A stretch of 64,000 nt of DNA, taken from Streptomyces sp. cf386 (lineage in GTDB: Bacteria; Actinomycetota; Actinomycetes; Streptomycetales; Streptomycetaceae). This document shows, in pieces, positions 8,801 to 20,111 of the stretch. The notes beneath the pieces are model-generated. The model was not told the DNA's origin. It saw nothing but the letters and a program-made list of their open reading frames with translations, and did not search any database. How positions within the stretch are numbered: the stretch's first letter is position 1; every line of letters starts with the position of its first letter. Made by a program: the position numbers and the translations under genes. The stretch is from contig NZ_FNHV01000004.1 in the NCBI RefSeq assembly GCF_900103585.1, forward strand, positions 558,001 through 622,000. The letters run 5' to 3'.

Positions 8801-9884
8801 CCCGTACATCTTCATGACCAGCAGTGGTCTGGCCATGGACCTGGGCAGCATCGGCCGTTTCGGGGAGGCCCTGGAACTGGCCATCGAGGCCTACAACGGC
8901 TTGAAGGAGAGCCTCGGCGAGGATCATCCGCGCACCCTTTTCGCCAACAACAACCGGGCCGTCTGTCTGCGGCTGCTCGGCCGCTACGCGGAGGCCCGTG
9001 ACGTTGACGAGGAGATCTACGACCGCCGGCGCAACGACCTGGAACTGGGCAGCGAGCATCCGCACAGTCTGATCAGTGCCACCAACCTGGGCCGTGACCT
9101 GCGCGAAACGGGGGAGTACGCCACTTCGATCTCGCTGCTGCGCAGCAGCTACGAGGCCTATCAGCGGCTGTTCGGCGAGACCTACCCGGAAACCCTCCGG
9201 ACCGCCAAGAGTCTCGCCGTCTCCCTGCGCAAGGCCGGAAGGGTCACGGAGGCCCGGGCGCTCACCCACCAGACCCGCGAGTACTACCGCACCCGGGAGA
9301 TCCCCACCACGACCCCCGACGTCCTGGACTGCACCCTCAACTACGCCACCGACCTGTACGCCACCGGCGCCCGCGAGGAGGCCCTCGCCCTCGCCCAGGA
9401 GATCGTGCCCCAGTACCGGAAAGCACCCGGCGTGCGGCACCCGGCGACGCTCGCCGCCGCCAACAACCTCGGCATCTTCCTGCGCGGCTCGGGCGAGGTG
9501 GGCAAGGCGCGGACGGTGTTGGAGGAGAACCTGGCCACGCTGCGCGAGGTGCTCGGCGAACGCCACCCCTACAGCCTGGCGTGCGCCGTCAACCTCGCCA
9601 ACGTACTGGCGGAACTGGATGCGTTGGTCGTGGTGGAGCAACTGGAACGGATGGCCGTCGCCGGATTCCAGGCGGGTCTCGGGCACGGCCACCCGGACAC
9701 CGTCGTCGCGCGTGCCAACCTGGCCGTCACCCTGAAGACGCTGGGCCGGACCGCGGAGGCCGAGGAGCTCAAGAAGAGCACCCTCGCCGAACTGGCCCAA
9801 CTCCTCGGCGAGGAGCACCCGCACGTGGCAACCGTCCGCGAGGGCAAACGCATCCACCGCGACCTGGAGCCCCTGCCGGTGTAA
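5820..9884 (+). CDS. fxsT: FxsT: ParA-like, TIR-like, NB-ARC and TPR fusion protein
   Basis: A 1354-residue multidomain protein. Residues 15-300 carry a MinD/ParA-like P-loop (YKGGTGRT, Lys21) with LAVDWDLEAPG and a later VLIDSRTG. Residues 345-457 look TIR-like (LSYVSEDRIWADWIAAVL, then TVVVLSAAY). Around 525-535 the NB-ARC P-loop GLGGVGKTQ appears, with LLVFDNAD (Walker B) and LPLALDQAGAWL further on. From about residue 950 to the end run tetratricopeptide repeats recognisable by recurrent HP and NLA/NNL patterns. The ATG at 5820 follows GAGGAGGAAG and overlaps fxsC. The design is that of STAND-type sensors: a repeat sensor, a switch NTPase and an output domain. Ligand and output are unknown. 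Confidence 0.9.
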   Translation: MSSLDRPDDLGGQVVTFYSYKGGTGRTMALANTAWILAANGKRVLAVDWDLEAPGLHRFFHPFLDPGTVGATTGVIDLLTEYAWAAADNTAGTEHRAPDWHRRYARIQRHAVSLDWPFPEPGTLDLVSAGRQNRDYSAIVSTFDWDNFYEHLGGGQFFDALRDDMRRHYDYVLIDSRTGLSDIADICTAHLPDVLVDCFTLSDQSIDGAAAVARHIDERFRRRRIRIVPVPMRIDEGEKEKADAGRSLARAKFDGFPSGMTESQLAGYWGSVEIPYRPYYAYEETLATFGDEAGIAGSLLAAFERLTGVVTNQAVRALPRMDEEVRLGIKQAFTRSRSALPADLQLSYVSEDRIWADWIAAVLTRAGYRVELKFVGGEGDGAEKPADRTVVVLSAAYQRSARARQVWDAATAGAPSGRRQVVAVRVGDVRSVPAFSEWGSADLVRLDETQAHGVLLRALGKPALPAERQADGPPTEARFPVTVPKYWNVSPRNASFTGRSALLEKLRDSLGSSTTSVSPAPYALYGLGGVGKTQIALEYVYRFAPDYDLVWWIPSERNELVISSLAELGARLGLRVGDEAAQAAQEVCDHLRQSGSTLNWLLVFDNADEPQEVSRYFPGGNGHVLVTSRNQGWSQNFGAIEVDLFLREESVEHLLRRAAGLSAEDADRVAAAVGDLPLALDQAGAWLAETVTSVDTYLAELEQQAELVLSFSQPANYPKPVAATWNVSIERLKERSPAAVRLLQLCAFFAAEPISRDLLYGDEMIRELAKNDPSLRERMVLGRVIREIGRFALAKVDRATRSIQVHRLVQAVIRSQLSPREQEEAQHVVHRILAGHRPKGEEPIDDDDPDNRAKFTVIWPHLEASEASRCDEPETRQLLIDRVRYLWKRGDLNAALALGQELRTAWEELLNARRGELAELEKVAEERTRTGRADDDDLEERAKQESYVVNLHSQILYLSSNIANVLRSLGKYVEAERLGSDTLARQRVLLVADHPYIFMTSSGLAMDLGSIGRFGEALELAIEAYNGLKESLGEDHPRTLFANNNRAVCLRLLGRYAEARDVDEEIYDRRRNDLELGSEHPHSLISATNLGRDLRETGEYATSISLLRSSYEAYQRLFGETYPETLRTAKSLAVSLRKAGRVTEARALTHQTREYYRTREIPTTTPDVLDCTLNYATDLYATGAREEALALAQEIVPQYRKAPGVRHPATLAAANNLGIFLRGSGEVGKARTVLEENLATLREVLGERHPYSLACAVNLANVLAELDALVVVEQLERMAVAGFQAGLGHGHPDTVVARANLAVTLKTLGRTAEAEELKKSTLAELAQLLGEEHPHVATVREGKRIHRDLEPLPV

Positions 9885-9896
9885 GCAGCGATGCGC

Positions 9897-10793
9897 TCAG
9901 TGCTGGTCCACGCTCGCCACCGGCTGGCGACCGCCCAGCAGCCAGGTCACGATGTCCGGCAGCACACGCAGCGCCCCGAAGTGCGCGGCGGCCGGCTGCA
10001 GGATGGCCGTCACGCTGGGGATCCGGGCGGCCAGCCAGCGGGTGTGGCTGGGCGGGGAGAAGACGTCCTGCTCCCCGTGCCAGAGCAGCACCGGCACGAA
10101 GATGTCGGCCGGGTTGAACCCCCAGGGGCTGCAGAACGACAGCGCGTCGTCCACCCAGCCGTCGGCCGACACCCTGAGCGCCTCGCGGTAGTTGCGCAGC
10201 AGCATGGCCCGCACCCCGGCGTCCGCGACCACCCGGAGGTCGGACTCGGTGAGGTCCCGGCGCAGCTGTGCCAGCAACCGCACCGGGTCCGAGCGGATGG
10301 CGACGGACCGTTTGCGCAGGCTGGCCGCGAGCCGGTCGGGGCCGGCGAGGGCCTTGGAGTACTCGTTGACGTTGGAGGCCGCCATCCCGGCGAACCAGTC
10401 GAGGCCGTCCGCGTCGCGTGGGGCCAGGCTCACCAGGACGGCGACCCGGGTCACCCGGTCGGGCAGCAGGGCGGCGCAGGCGAGCGCGTGCGGTCCGCCG
10501 CCGGAGCGGCCGACCACGGCGAAGCGCTCGATGCCGAGGGCGTCGGCGACGGCGGCGACATCGGCCGCGACATGCGCGACGGACCGCCCGGGCAACGGGT
10601 CCGAGGATCCGTAGCCCGGGCGGTCGTAGGTGATGAGCCGGACCCGCTGGTGGTAGAGCAGCATGGGCCGGGGCGCCGGGCCGAGTCTGCTGCCGGGGGT
10701 GCCGTGCAGCAGGAACACCGGAAAACCGCCCAGATCACCGGAGATCTCGACGGCTAATCGGCGTCCGTCCCCCGTGTACACGTCTTTGAGCAT
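9897..10793 (-). CDS. alpha/beta hydrolase
   Basis: A 298-residue alpha/beta hydrolase fold protein. HGTPG marks the oxyanion loop, GRSGGG the nucleophile elbow serine, HGEQDVFSP the acid, and AAAHFGAL the histidine. No signal peptide is seen, so it is probably cytoplasmic. The ATG at 10793 is chosen because GAGGGGAG lies just upstream on the minus strand; the frame is open for 28 more codons without a better site. It converges with fxsT, with 12 bases between the stops, so it is not part of the Fxs operon. The substrate is unknown; esterase, lipase or peptidase activities all fit. Confidence 0.85.
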   Translation of the reverse strand: MLKDVYTGDGRRLAVEISGDLGGFPVFLLHGTPGSRLGPAPRPMLLYHQRVRLITYDRPGYGSSDPLPGRSVAHVAADVAAVADALGIERFAVVGRSGGGPHALACAALLPDRVTRVAVLVSLAPRDADGLDWFAGMAASNVNEYSKALAGPDRLAASLRKRSVAIRSDPVRLLAQLRRDLTESDLRVVADAGVRAMLLRNYREALRVSADGWVDDALSFCSPWGFNPADIFVPVLLWHGEQDVFSPPSHTRWLAARIPSVTAILQPAAAHFGALRVLPDIVTWLLGGRQPVASVDQH

Positions 10794-10960
10794 GCGCGGT
10801 CTCCCCTCGAAGCCCCCGCCCGCAGTGGCATGCCGTGTGGTCGTGCAACGGCAATTCCCCATCGTGCCCCAGATCATCCCGATGTGCGGGTGTTTCCGGC
10901 TTCTGGCGGGTCAATGACAGCCAGGTGACGCGGAGTTGTCGCTTCGGCCGCCGAAATCGC

Positions 10961-11809
10961 TCAGTCGGCGACCTGCTTGTACGCGTACACGGCCGTCGCC
11001 ACCGCGCACACCCCCGGCGGGATCATCTGCGCCCGCAGGGTGCCGCTGTTCGCGTCGTAGTCGATGCCCTCCGTCTCGAAGGTGCCCGTGCACACGCTGC
11101 GCTGGGGCAGGGCGAACAGGCTCTTCACCGTGCCGGTGATCGGCTGACCGTCCAGCTTTCGCGGCAGGTCCACCTGGAGCAGCGGGCGGATCTGAGGGAA
11201 GAACGTCCCCGTGGCGTCGTTCGAGGCGCACAGCAGCCGCGTGTCCGTCACGAAGTCGCAGCCCTGGATGTCGCGCACCGGCTTGTCCAGGGTGATCTGC
11301 CAGGCCTCCTTGAGGTCCCCGCCCGTGGGCGGGGTGGCCGGGTTGAGCAGCGGAGCGGGGAAGACCTGGAGCCTCTTCTGCTCGCCCCACTCGCCCGACA
11401 CCAGCCACTGGGCGTCGGGCGAGACGGTGGCGAAGGAGTTGTTCAGCTTCTCGCCCGGGTTGAGCTGATGGACGTACTCGTAGCGCTTCCCGGCCGGGGT
11501 CGTCACCGCGAACATCTTGGATGTGGCCGTGTCCGGGCCCTGGTAGGCGTCGAAGGCGTGGCCGCGGGCGATGTCCGGGTCGCCGATGTGGTTCCAGCCC
11601 TTGATCCGCAGGTCCAGGGGGATGGAGGCGAGCCCGCGGTACAGCAGGGAGCCGTCCGCGCGGCTCGCCAGGCCCTGCCCGCCGCCCAGCGTGTCCGTGT
11701 ACGCCGTGCCGCTCTCGGACCAGTGCGGGTCACCGGCGGCGGACGCCATCCCCGCACTGAGGGCGAGTGCCCCCAATAAGCAACCGGAGGTGAGGAAATG
11801 ACGTCTCAT
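10961..11809 (-). CDS. secreted protein, last gene of glycan operon
   Basis: A 282-residue protein with a clear Sec signal (MRRHFLTSG, hydrophobic core, cleavage near ASA-AGD). The mature part contains SPDAQWLVSGEWGEQ and repeated short strands that suggest a beta-propeller-like fold, but I do not recognise a family. Four or more cysteines could form disulfides. Its ATG shares one base with the stop of the preceding PHP-domain gene (TGATG), and GGAG lies upstream, so it is translated from the same message. An extracellular role in the phosphoester or glycan processing of this operon is inferred from position only. Confidence 0.8.
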   Translation of the reverse strand: MRRHFLTSGCLLGALALSAGMASAAGDPHWSESGTAYTDTLGGGQGLASRADGSLLYRGLASIPLDLRIKGWNHIGDPDIARGHAFDAYQGPDTATSKMFAVTTPAGKRYEYVHQLNPGEKLNNSFATVSPDAQWLVSGEWGEQKRLQVFPAPLLNPATPPTGGDLKEAWQITLDKPVRDIQGCDFVTDTRLLCASNDATGTFFPQIRPLLQVDLPRKLDGQPITGTVKSLFALPQRSVCTGTFETEGIDYDANSGTLRAQMIPPGVCAVATAVYAYKQVAD

Positions 11810-13500
11810 CAGGCTCCTGCCACGTCGACGAATACCGGGTTCGAATAGAACCACGTATCCGCCCACGGGTCACCGTTTCCGGGCTCGTGCGGGATCGGCC
11901 CGTGCGGGTCGACCGACGCGCCGAGGTAGCCCGCGCCGTGGCGGTTGCCGTCGCTGCCGCGCAGCCGGACGTAGAAGGACTCGTCGCCTGCGGTCAGCGG
12001 GACACGCAGGGTGTACGTCCCCTTGCGGCCCGACACGTCCAGGGCGCGCACGACCTTCGTGTCCGGCGCCTGCCAGGTGTCCCGGTCGGCCGCCGGGCCG
12101 TGCACCGCGCCCCGGATGACGTCCACGTGCGCCAACTCCGGCAGGATTCCCTGAGGGTTGGGCCGGGAGGCGGTCGTCACGGTGATGGTGAGCGTCAGCT
12201 TCTCGCCCTTGCGTACGCGCAGCCTGCCGCCCAGCGTGACACCTTGGCCGAAGTCGCAGTCCCGCTTGAGGCGGATGTCGAGGCCGTCGAGCAGATGCCC
12301 GTGGTCCAGCCAGACGCGGCCCGCGCGCAGGCCCGCCATCACCGCGCGGTAGCCGTAGCGGGTGACGCCCACGTGGGTGCGGCTGAACTGGCCCGGCCAG
12401 AAGTCGCTGCCCGGCTGCGGGGTGTCGGTGTTCACCGGGTCGGGGAGCTTGCCGGTGGTGTCGAAGTTCTGCCCGGCGGGCCAGTCGCCGTTCTTCCAGG
12501 TGTCGAAGACGATGCGGTGGGCGTCGGAGTTCGTGGTGATCGAGAACAGGCGGCCCTCCGCCAGCATCGAGTCCCACAGACCGCCGACCGTCGCGGTCGC
12601 CCAGTCGAAGCCGCCGTACGTCAGATACGCCTCCGCCGGATAGCCGGGCCAGGACTGGGCCGACGGCTTGTTCTCGTACTCGCCGCGCATCGAGGTGGCG
12701 CCGCGCCAGCCGGGGATGGCCGCGCCCTGGGCGCCGGGCGCGCCCTCCATGCCGATCATGATCTCGGGTGCCGCGTCCCGCCAGCCCCGTATCTCGTGCG
12801 GCGAGTCGATACCGAGGCGCATCGGGTGGTTGGCGAGGACGAGGATGTCGTCGACGTAGCCGGTGCGGCGCTGCTCGGCGAGCCACTTGATGCCCTTGAC
12901 CGCGTGGGCTTCGTTGCGGGCGGTGTCCGCGTCGGCGGCGCCGCCCTTGTCGTAGCCGAGCAGCTTGCCGTCGTAGGCGCTCTCGAACTGCGTGAGCAGG
13001 TCGACCTCGTGCGCGCCGGGCGCCGAGAAGACCGTGCAGTGCTCGGCGGCCGGGATATACCACTCCAGGCCCTGGAAGATCAGCTGGCGCGGGTTCTCCG
13101 CGCGGGCCTTGCGGATCTCCTCGTGCTCCAGCGCGGCGCCGAACTTGGCGTGCCCGAAGTTGGAGTGCTCGGTGAACACCATCCAGTCGAGGCCGTACTT
13201 GGCTCCGGCGGCGGCCAGTTGGGAGAACGTGTACTTGGCGTCGTGGCTGTAGACCGTGTGGATGTGGTGGTCGCCGACGAGGTAGGCGAGGCGCGGGTCG
13301 TCGCCGCCGAGACGCCGGTCGCCCGTGGCCGAAGCCGGGGCCGCGGCCGCTGTCGCCGGTACGACCGCGGAGCCCAGCGCGAAGGCGGCGCCGAACAGGC
13401 CCGCGCGGTGCAGGAGGCCGCGTCTCGACACGCCCTGCGCGTCGAGGTGGGCGGGGGAGACGGCCGGGTCGGCCCAGGAAGGGAGCTGCTGCTCGGTCAC
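11809..13500 (-). CDS. exported PHP-domain phosphoesterase (CehA/McbA type)
   Basis: A 563-residue protein with a twin-arginine signal (SRRGLLHRAGLFGAAFALG). The PHP metal-binding motif HHIHTVYSHD, followed by DWMVFTEHS and later GLEW and NHP motifs, marks a polymerase-and-histidinol-phosphatase type metallo-hydrolase of the CehA/McbA group. These act as phosphoesterases. The C-terminal third looks beta-rich. The GTG start has AGAGGA upstream. It sits 16 bases behind the metallophosphoesterase gene and is coupled by TGATG to the small secreted gene. Export by Tat implies the metal cofactor is loaded in the cytoplasm. Confidence 0.88.
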   Translation of the reverse strand: MTEQQLPSWADPAVSPAHLDAQGVSRRGLLHRAGLFGAAFALGSAVVPATAAAAPASATGDRRLGGDDPRLAYLVGDHHIHTVYSHDAKYTFSQLAAAGAKYGLDWMVFTEHSNFGHAKFGAALEHEEIRKARAENPRQLIFQGLEWYIPAAEHCTVFSAPGAHEVDLLTQFESAYDGKLLGYDKGGAADADTARNEAHAVKGIKWLAEQRRTGYVDDILVLANHPMRLGIDSPHEIRGWRDAAPEIMIGMEGAPGAQGAAIPGWRGATSMRGEYENKPSAQSWPGYPAEAYLTYGGFDWATATVGGLWDSMLAEGRLFSITTNSDAHRIVFDTWKNGDWPAGQNFDTTGKLPDPVNTDTPQPGSDFWPGQFSRTHVGVTRYGYRAVMAGLRAGRVWLDHGHLLDGLDIRLKRDCDFGQGVTLGGRLRVRKGEKLTLTITVTTASRPNPQGILPELAHVDVIRGAVHGPAADRDTWQAPDTKVVRALDVSGRKGTYTLRVPLTAGDESFYVRLRGSDGNRHGAGYLGASVDPHGPIPHEPGNGDPWADTWFYSNPVFVDVAGA

Positions 13501-13516
13501 GGTGATCCTCTGGAGG

Positions 13517-15343
13517 TCAGTGGTTCATGAAGGAGGTGACGGGCAGCGCCCGTTCGACGATACGGACGTCGCCGAGGCGGCCGTACAGGATCTGGTCGAT
13601 CTTGCCGCCGTACTCGTAGCCGCCGAGCAGCCAGGGCAGGCCGACCGAGGTGAGGCCGATGGTGGTGGCGTGCGGGTTGCGGGCCACCGGGCAGCCCTGG
13701 ACGTACATCGTGGTGTGTCGGCCGTCGTTGACGACGGCGACGTGCCACCAGGTCTCCCGCGCGGTCTCGTCGCCCCAGTTGGTGACGATGCCCTGATGGT
13801 TGAGGGGGCGGACCGCCCACTGCGGGCCGGGCCCGTCGGAGAGGGAGAGCGTGGCGAGCGGCTCGTCGGGGTCGCCCTCCGTCTTGCCGGCGGCCCCGCC
13901 CGTACCGGTACGGCTGACCAGACCGGCCCAGGCGTTGTGCGAGGGGTCCCAGCCGGCGGGGACCCGGTAGAACGCCTCGATGGTGTAACCGCTCCTGAAC
14001 GTGGCCGAGTTGAGCGGGGAGCCGTCGACCGTGCGCAGGTACGCGCCCTTCAGCGGGGACTTGAAGCCCTCGAACTCCAGGCTGCCGTGGCCGGGCTGGT
14101 CGGGGTGGTGGTCGGCCGACCAGCCGAGGGTGCCGCCGCCGACGGAGACCACGGTGAGGTCGTTGCCGTTGCCGGACAGGTCACGGACGGTGCCCGACAC
14201 GGCGGATTCGAAGCGCCAGTAGGCGGCCGTGCCCCGGATCAGCATCTTCGACGCGGGCCGTGCCGGGCGGGCGGGCACCGGGGCGAAGCCGGTGAAGCGC
14301 TCCGCGAAGTCGATGTCGACGGAGAACCGGTCGGCGTCGCCGCTGAGCTCGATCTCCTGCCGTTCGAGCTCGCCCAGGCCCTTCTTGGCCCGGCCCAGGA
14401 TCCACGGGGACACCGTCTCGACGTCGATGACGTTCCGGTCGAGGTCGAAGTGGTAGAGGCGGATCATCGCCGCGCCGCCGAAGTAGCGATTCTGATAGTT
14501 CGTCAGGTGCAGGTGGACGTCGTTGCCCGCCGCGTTCTTGCGGACGGCCCGGCCCGCCGGCCAGTAGTGGCCGTTGAGGGTGAGGAAGATCTGGTCGTGG
14601 TCCTTGACCAGCTGGTCCCACAGCTGCTGACCGTAGGACGACAACGTGTCGTCCTCGACGACCAGTTCGTGCGTGGTGAGGATGACCGGCGACTTCGGGT
14701 GCCGGGCCAGGACGTCCTTCGCCCAGGCATAGCCCTGCGCCGACAGCCGCCAGTCCAGCGCGAGCACCATCCACTCGCGGCCGCCCGCCTTGAACAGGTG
14801 GTAGGTGTTGTAGCCGTCCGCGGACGCGCCTCCGAAGGTGGGCTTGCCCTGGAAGCGCTTCGGGCCGAACGTGTCCAGGTACGGCGTCGAGCCGCGCTGG
14901 TCGTTCGTGGACGACTTCACGTCGTGGTTGCCGGCCAGGACGCTGTAGCCGACGCCGCGCCGGTCGAGCAGCTCGAACGCCTCGCCGATCGCGGCGCATT
15001 CGTCCTTCGCGCCGTTCTCCGTGAGATCGCCGAGGTGGGACAGGAAGACGATGTTCTCCTCCCGGCCGTGCTCCAGCAGATAGCGCAGGGATGCCTCGAT
15101 CGGGGCGGGGTTGATGCTCGGCCCGTCGAAGAGGTACTGGGTGTCGGGCATCACGGCGAGCGTGAAGCGGCGGCTGTTCGAGTCGGGCCGCCAGTCGCGC
15201 GCGGGCGCGGCCTCGGCGACCGCCGGGACGGCGACCGAGGCCGTCGCGGCGGCACCGAGCAGCGCGGTGGCCCGGAGGAAACCGCGTCGTCCGGCGCCGG
15301 CCTGCGCGGCCTCGCCCTGGGCATGGTCATGCGAAGTACACAC
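13517..15343 (-). CDS. exported LamG-domain metallophosphoesterase
   Basis: A 608-residue calcineurin-like phosphoesterase. After a Tat signal (GRRGFLRATALLG) the metal motifs run in order: MPDTQY, LSHLGDLTENG, GNHD, and later TTHELV and LNGHYW. From about residue 350 a concanavalin/LamG-like domain follows (AYWRFESAVSGTVRDLSGNGND, AFYRVP), a fold often binding glycans. The GTG start at 15343 has GGAG a few bases upstream. It follows the GH2 gene by 45 bases. A lectin-like domain fused to a phosphoesterase supports action on phosphate-bearing sugar chains outside the cell; that substrate is inference. Confidence 0.88.
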   Translation of the reverse strand: MCTSHDHAQGEAAQAGAGRRGFLRATALLGAAATASVAVPAVAEAAPARDWRPDSNSRRFTLAVMPDTQYLFDGPSINPAPIEASLRYLLEHGREENIVFLSHLGDLTENGAKDECAAIGEAFELLDRRGVGYSVLAGNHDVKSSTNDQRGSTPYLDTFGPKRFQGKPTFGGASADGYNTYHLFKAGGREWMVLALDWRLSAQGYAWAKDVLARHPKSPVILTTHELVVEDDTLSSYGQQLWDQLVKDHDQIFLTLNGHYWPAGRAVRKNAAGNDVHLHLTNYQNRYFGGAAMIRLYHFDLDRNVIDVETVSPWILGRAKKGLGELERQEIELSGDADRFSVDIDFAERFTGFAPVPARPARPASKMLIRGTAAYWRFESAVSGTVRDLSGNGNDLTVVSVGGGTLGWSADHHPDQPGHGSLEFEGFKSPLKGAYLRTVDGSPLNSATFRSGYTIEAFYRVPAGWDPSHNAWAGLVSRTGTGGAAGKTEGDPDEPLATLSLSDGPGPQWAVRPLNHQGIVTNWGDETARETWWHVAVVNDGRHTTMYVQGCPVARNPHATTIGLTSVGLPWLLGGYEYGGKIDQILYGRLGDVRIVERALPVTSFMNH

Positions 15344-15388
15344 GTGTGCTCCGTGAAGGGTGACAGGGGAGAGGAGGCGTGGGGGGAG

Positions 15389-18306
<2,918 letters not shown>

Positions 18307-18310
<4 letters not shown>

Positions 18311-19146
18311 CCGCGGACGGCTCCCTTCGCGAGGTCGCCGATGATCTGCTTGGCGCCGATCGCGAACACGATCAGCAGCGGGATGAGGGCGAGCAGGGCG
18401 CCGGTCATCACGATGCCGTAGTCGGTGGTGCCGTGGGTGCCGTTGAGCTGGGAGAGCGCGACCTGGAGGGTCACGTTGTTCGGGTTGGTGAGGGCGATCA
18501 GGGGCCAGGCGAAGTCGTTCCACTGGGCCATGAAGGTGAAGATGCCGAGGAAGGCGAGGCCGGGGCGGACCACCGGCAGCGCCACGTGCCAGTACTGGCG
18601 CAGGAAGTTCGCGCCGTCGAGCTTGGAGGCGTCGAGCAGCTCGTCGTGGATGGCGGTCTTCATGTACTGGCGCATCCAGAAGATGCCGAAGGCGTTGGCC
18701 GCGGCCGGCACGATCAGCGCGGTCATCGAGCCGATCCAGCCGATCTTCGCCATGACGACGAACTGCGGGATGACCGACAGCTGCGCCGGCACCATGAAGA
18801 TGACCATGAGCAGCCCGAACAGCAGCCCCTTGCCGGGGAACTCGAACTTGGCGAAGACGAAGGCCGCCAGCGAGTCGAAGAGCAGGACCAGGAAGGTCAC
18901 CGACACCGCGACCAGCAGCGAGTTCCACATCGACCCGAAGAAGTCGACGGCGTCGAAGAGGTTGCGGACGTTCTCCAGGAAGTGCGTGCCCGGCAGCAGC
19001 TTCGGCGGGTACGAGAAGATCTCGGACGAGCTGTGCGTCGACATGATCACGGCCCAGTAGAACGGGAAGGCCGAGATCAGTGTGCCGATGATCAGCGGGA
19101 GGTGCAGCGCGATCCCTCTGCGGCGGGATCCCTTGATGGAAGCCAT
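18307..19146 (-). CDS. carbohydrate ABC permease (MalG type)
   Basis: A 279-residue inner-membrane permease with six predicted helices beginning LPLIIGTLISAFPFYWAVIM. The EAA loop that docks the ATPase reads DASKLDGANFLRQYWHVALP, and the C-terminus is LIVFAIGAKQIIGDLAKGAVRG, typical of the CUT1 family. It is the second of two permeases and overlaps the GH2 start. No ATP-binding gene lies in the operon; in Streptomyces such importers commonly use the shared MsiK ATPase encoded elsewhere, which I infer here. Confidence 0.92.
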
Positions 19147-19160
19147 GATGCGCGCCCTTC

Positions 19161-20111
19161 CTAGTCGCCCCGGCGCTGCACGAGGCGCCAGTTGATGATC
19201 GAGAAGAGGACGACGACGAGGAAGATGCCCCACGCCACAGCGGCGCCGTACCCGAAGTCGTTGTTGTCGAAGGTCTGCTGGAAGAAGTAGAGGACCATCG
19301 TCTGGCCCGAGTGGCCCGGACCGCCCGCGAACGTCGAGTCGTTGGACGAGGTCTGCAGCAGGACCTGCGGTTCGGAGAAGCTCTGCAGGCCCGTGACCGT
19401 CGAGACGACGAGCACGAACAGCAGGGTGGGCCGCAGCAGCGGCAGCGTGATCCGGAAGAAGGTCTGGACGGGGCCGGCGCCGTCCATGCGCGCCGCCTCG
19501 TACAGGTCGCTCGGGATGGTCTGGAGCCCGGCGAGGAAGATGATGGCGTTGTAGCCGGTCCATTGCCAGGTCATCAGCGCCGCGATGGTGACCTTGATGC
19601 CCCACGGCGTGTTCAGCCACGCCACCTGGTCGATCCCCACCGCGTTCAGGACGGCGTTCACCATGCCGGCGTTGGTGGAGAAGATCGAGCCGAAGACGAT
19701 CGCGATGGCGACGACCGAGGTGACGTTCGGCAGGAAGTACGCGACGCGGTACAGGCCCTTGAACCGGACCGCGGAGTTGAGCATCACGGCCGTGATCATC
19801 GCCAGGAAGATCATGGGGAAGGTGGCCAGCGCCCAGATGAGGATCGTGTTGCCGATCGAGTTCCAGAAGTCGCTGTCGCTCAGCAGGTACTGGTACTGCG
19901 AGAGCCCGGCCCACTCCATCGAGCCGAGGCCGTCCCAGCGGTGGAAGGACAGGTAGAGCGAGAAGCCGACCGGGAACAGGCCGAAGCCCAGGAAGATCAG
20001 GTAGAAGGGGGAAATGGCGGCGTAGAGGTGCCAGTACTTGCGCCAGCCCTTCTTCGGCTGGACCGGGGCGGGCTGTGCCACGGCGGGCGGGGTCTGCTCA
20101 AGGACGGCCAT
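19161..20111 (-). CDS. carbohydrate ABC permease (MalF type)
   Basis: A 316-residue membrane protein of the CUT1 sugar importer family. It has a short proline-rich cytoplasmic N-terminus, then hydrophobic helices starting YAAISPFYLIFLGFGLFPVG, and the EAA loop EAARMDGAGPVQTFFRITLP. The ATG at 20111 shares its A with the stop of the binding-protein gene (TGATG), so the start is set by coupling. It pairs with the MalG-type permease 14 bases downstream. Confidence 0.92.
   Translation of the reverse strand: MAVLEQTPPAVAQPAPVQPKKGWRKYWHLYAAISPFYLIFLGFGLFPVGFSLYLSFHRWDGLGSMEWAGLSQYQYLLSDSDFWNSIGNTILIWALATFPMIFLAMITAVMLNSAVRFKGLYRVAYFLPNVTSVVAIAIVFGSIFSTNAGMVNAVLNAVGIDQVAWLNTPWGIKVTIAALMTWQWTGYNAIIFLAGLQTIPSDLYEAARMDGAGPVQTFFRITLPLLRPTLLFVLVVSTVTGLQSFSEPQVLLQTSSNDSTFAGGPGHSGQTMVLYFFQQTFDNNDFGYGAAVAWGIFLVVVLFSIINWRLVQRRGD

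Noticed and set aside
6300..9857. Open frame of over 1100 codons antisense to fxsT
   Set aside because: High-GC codon bias opens the complementary frame; the sequence is low in complexity and has no domain, while the plus strand has clear motifs.
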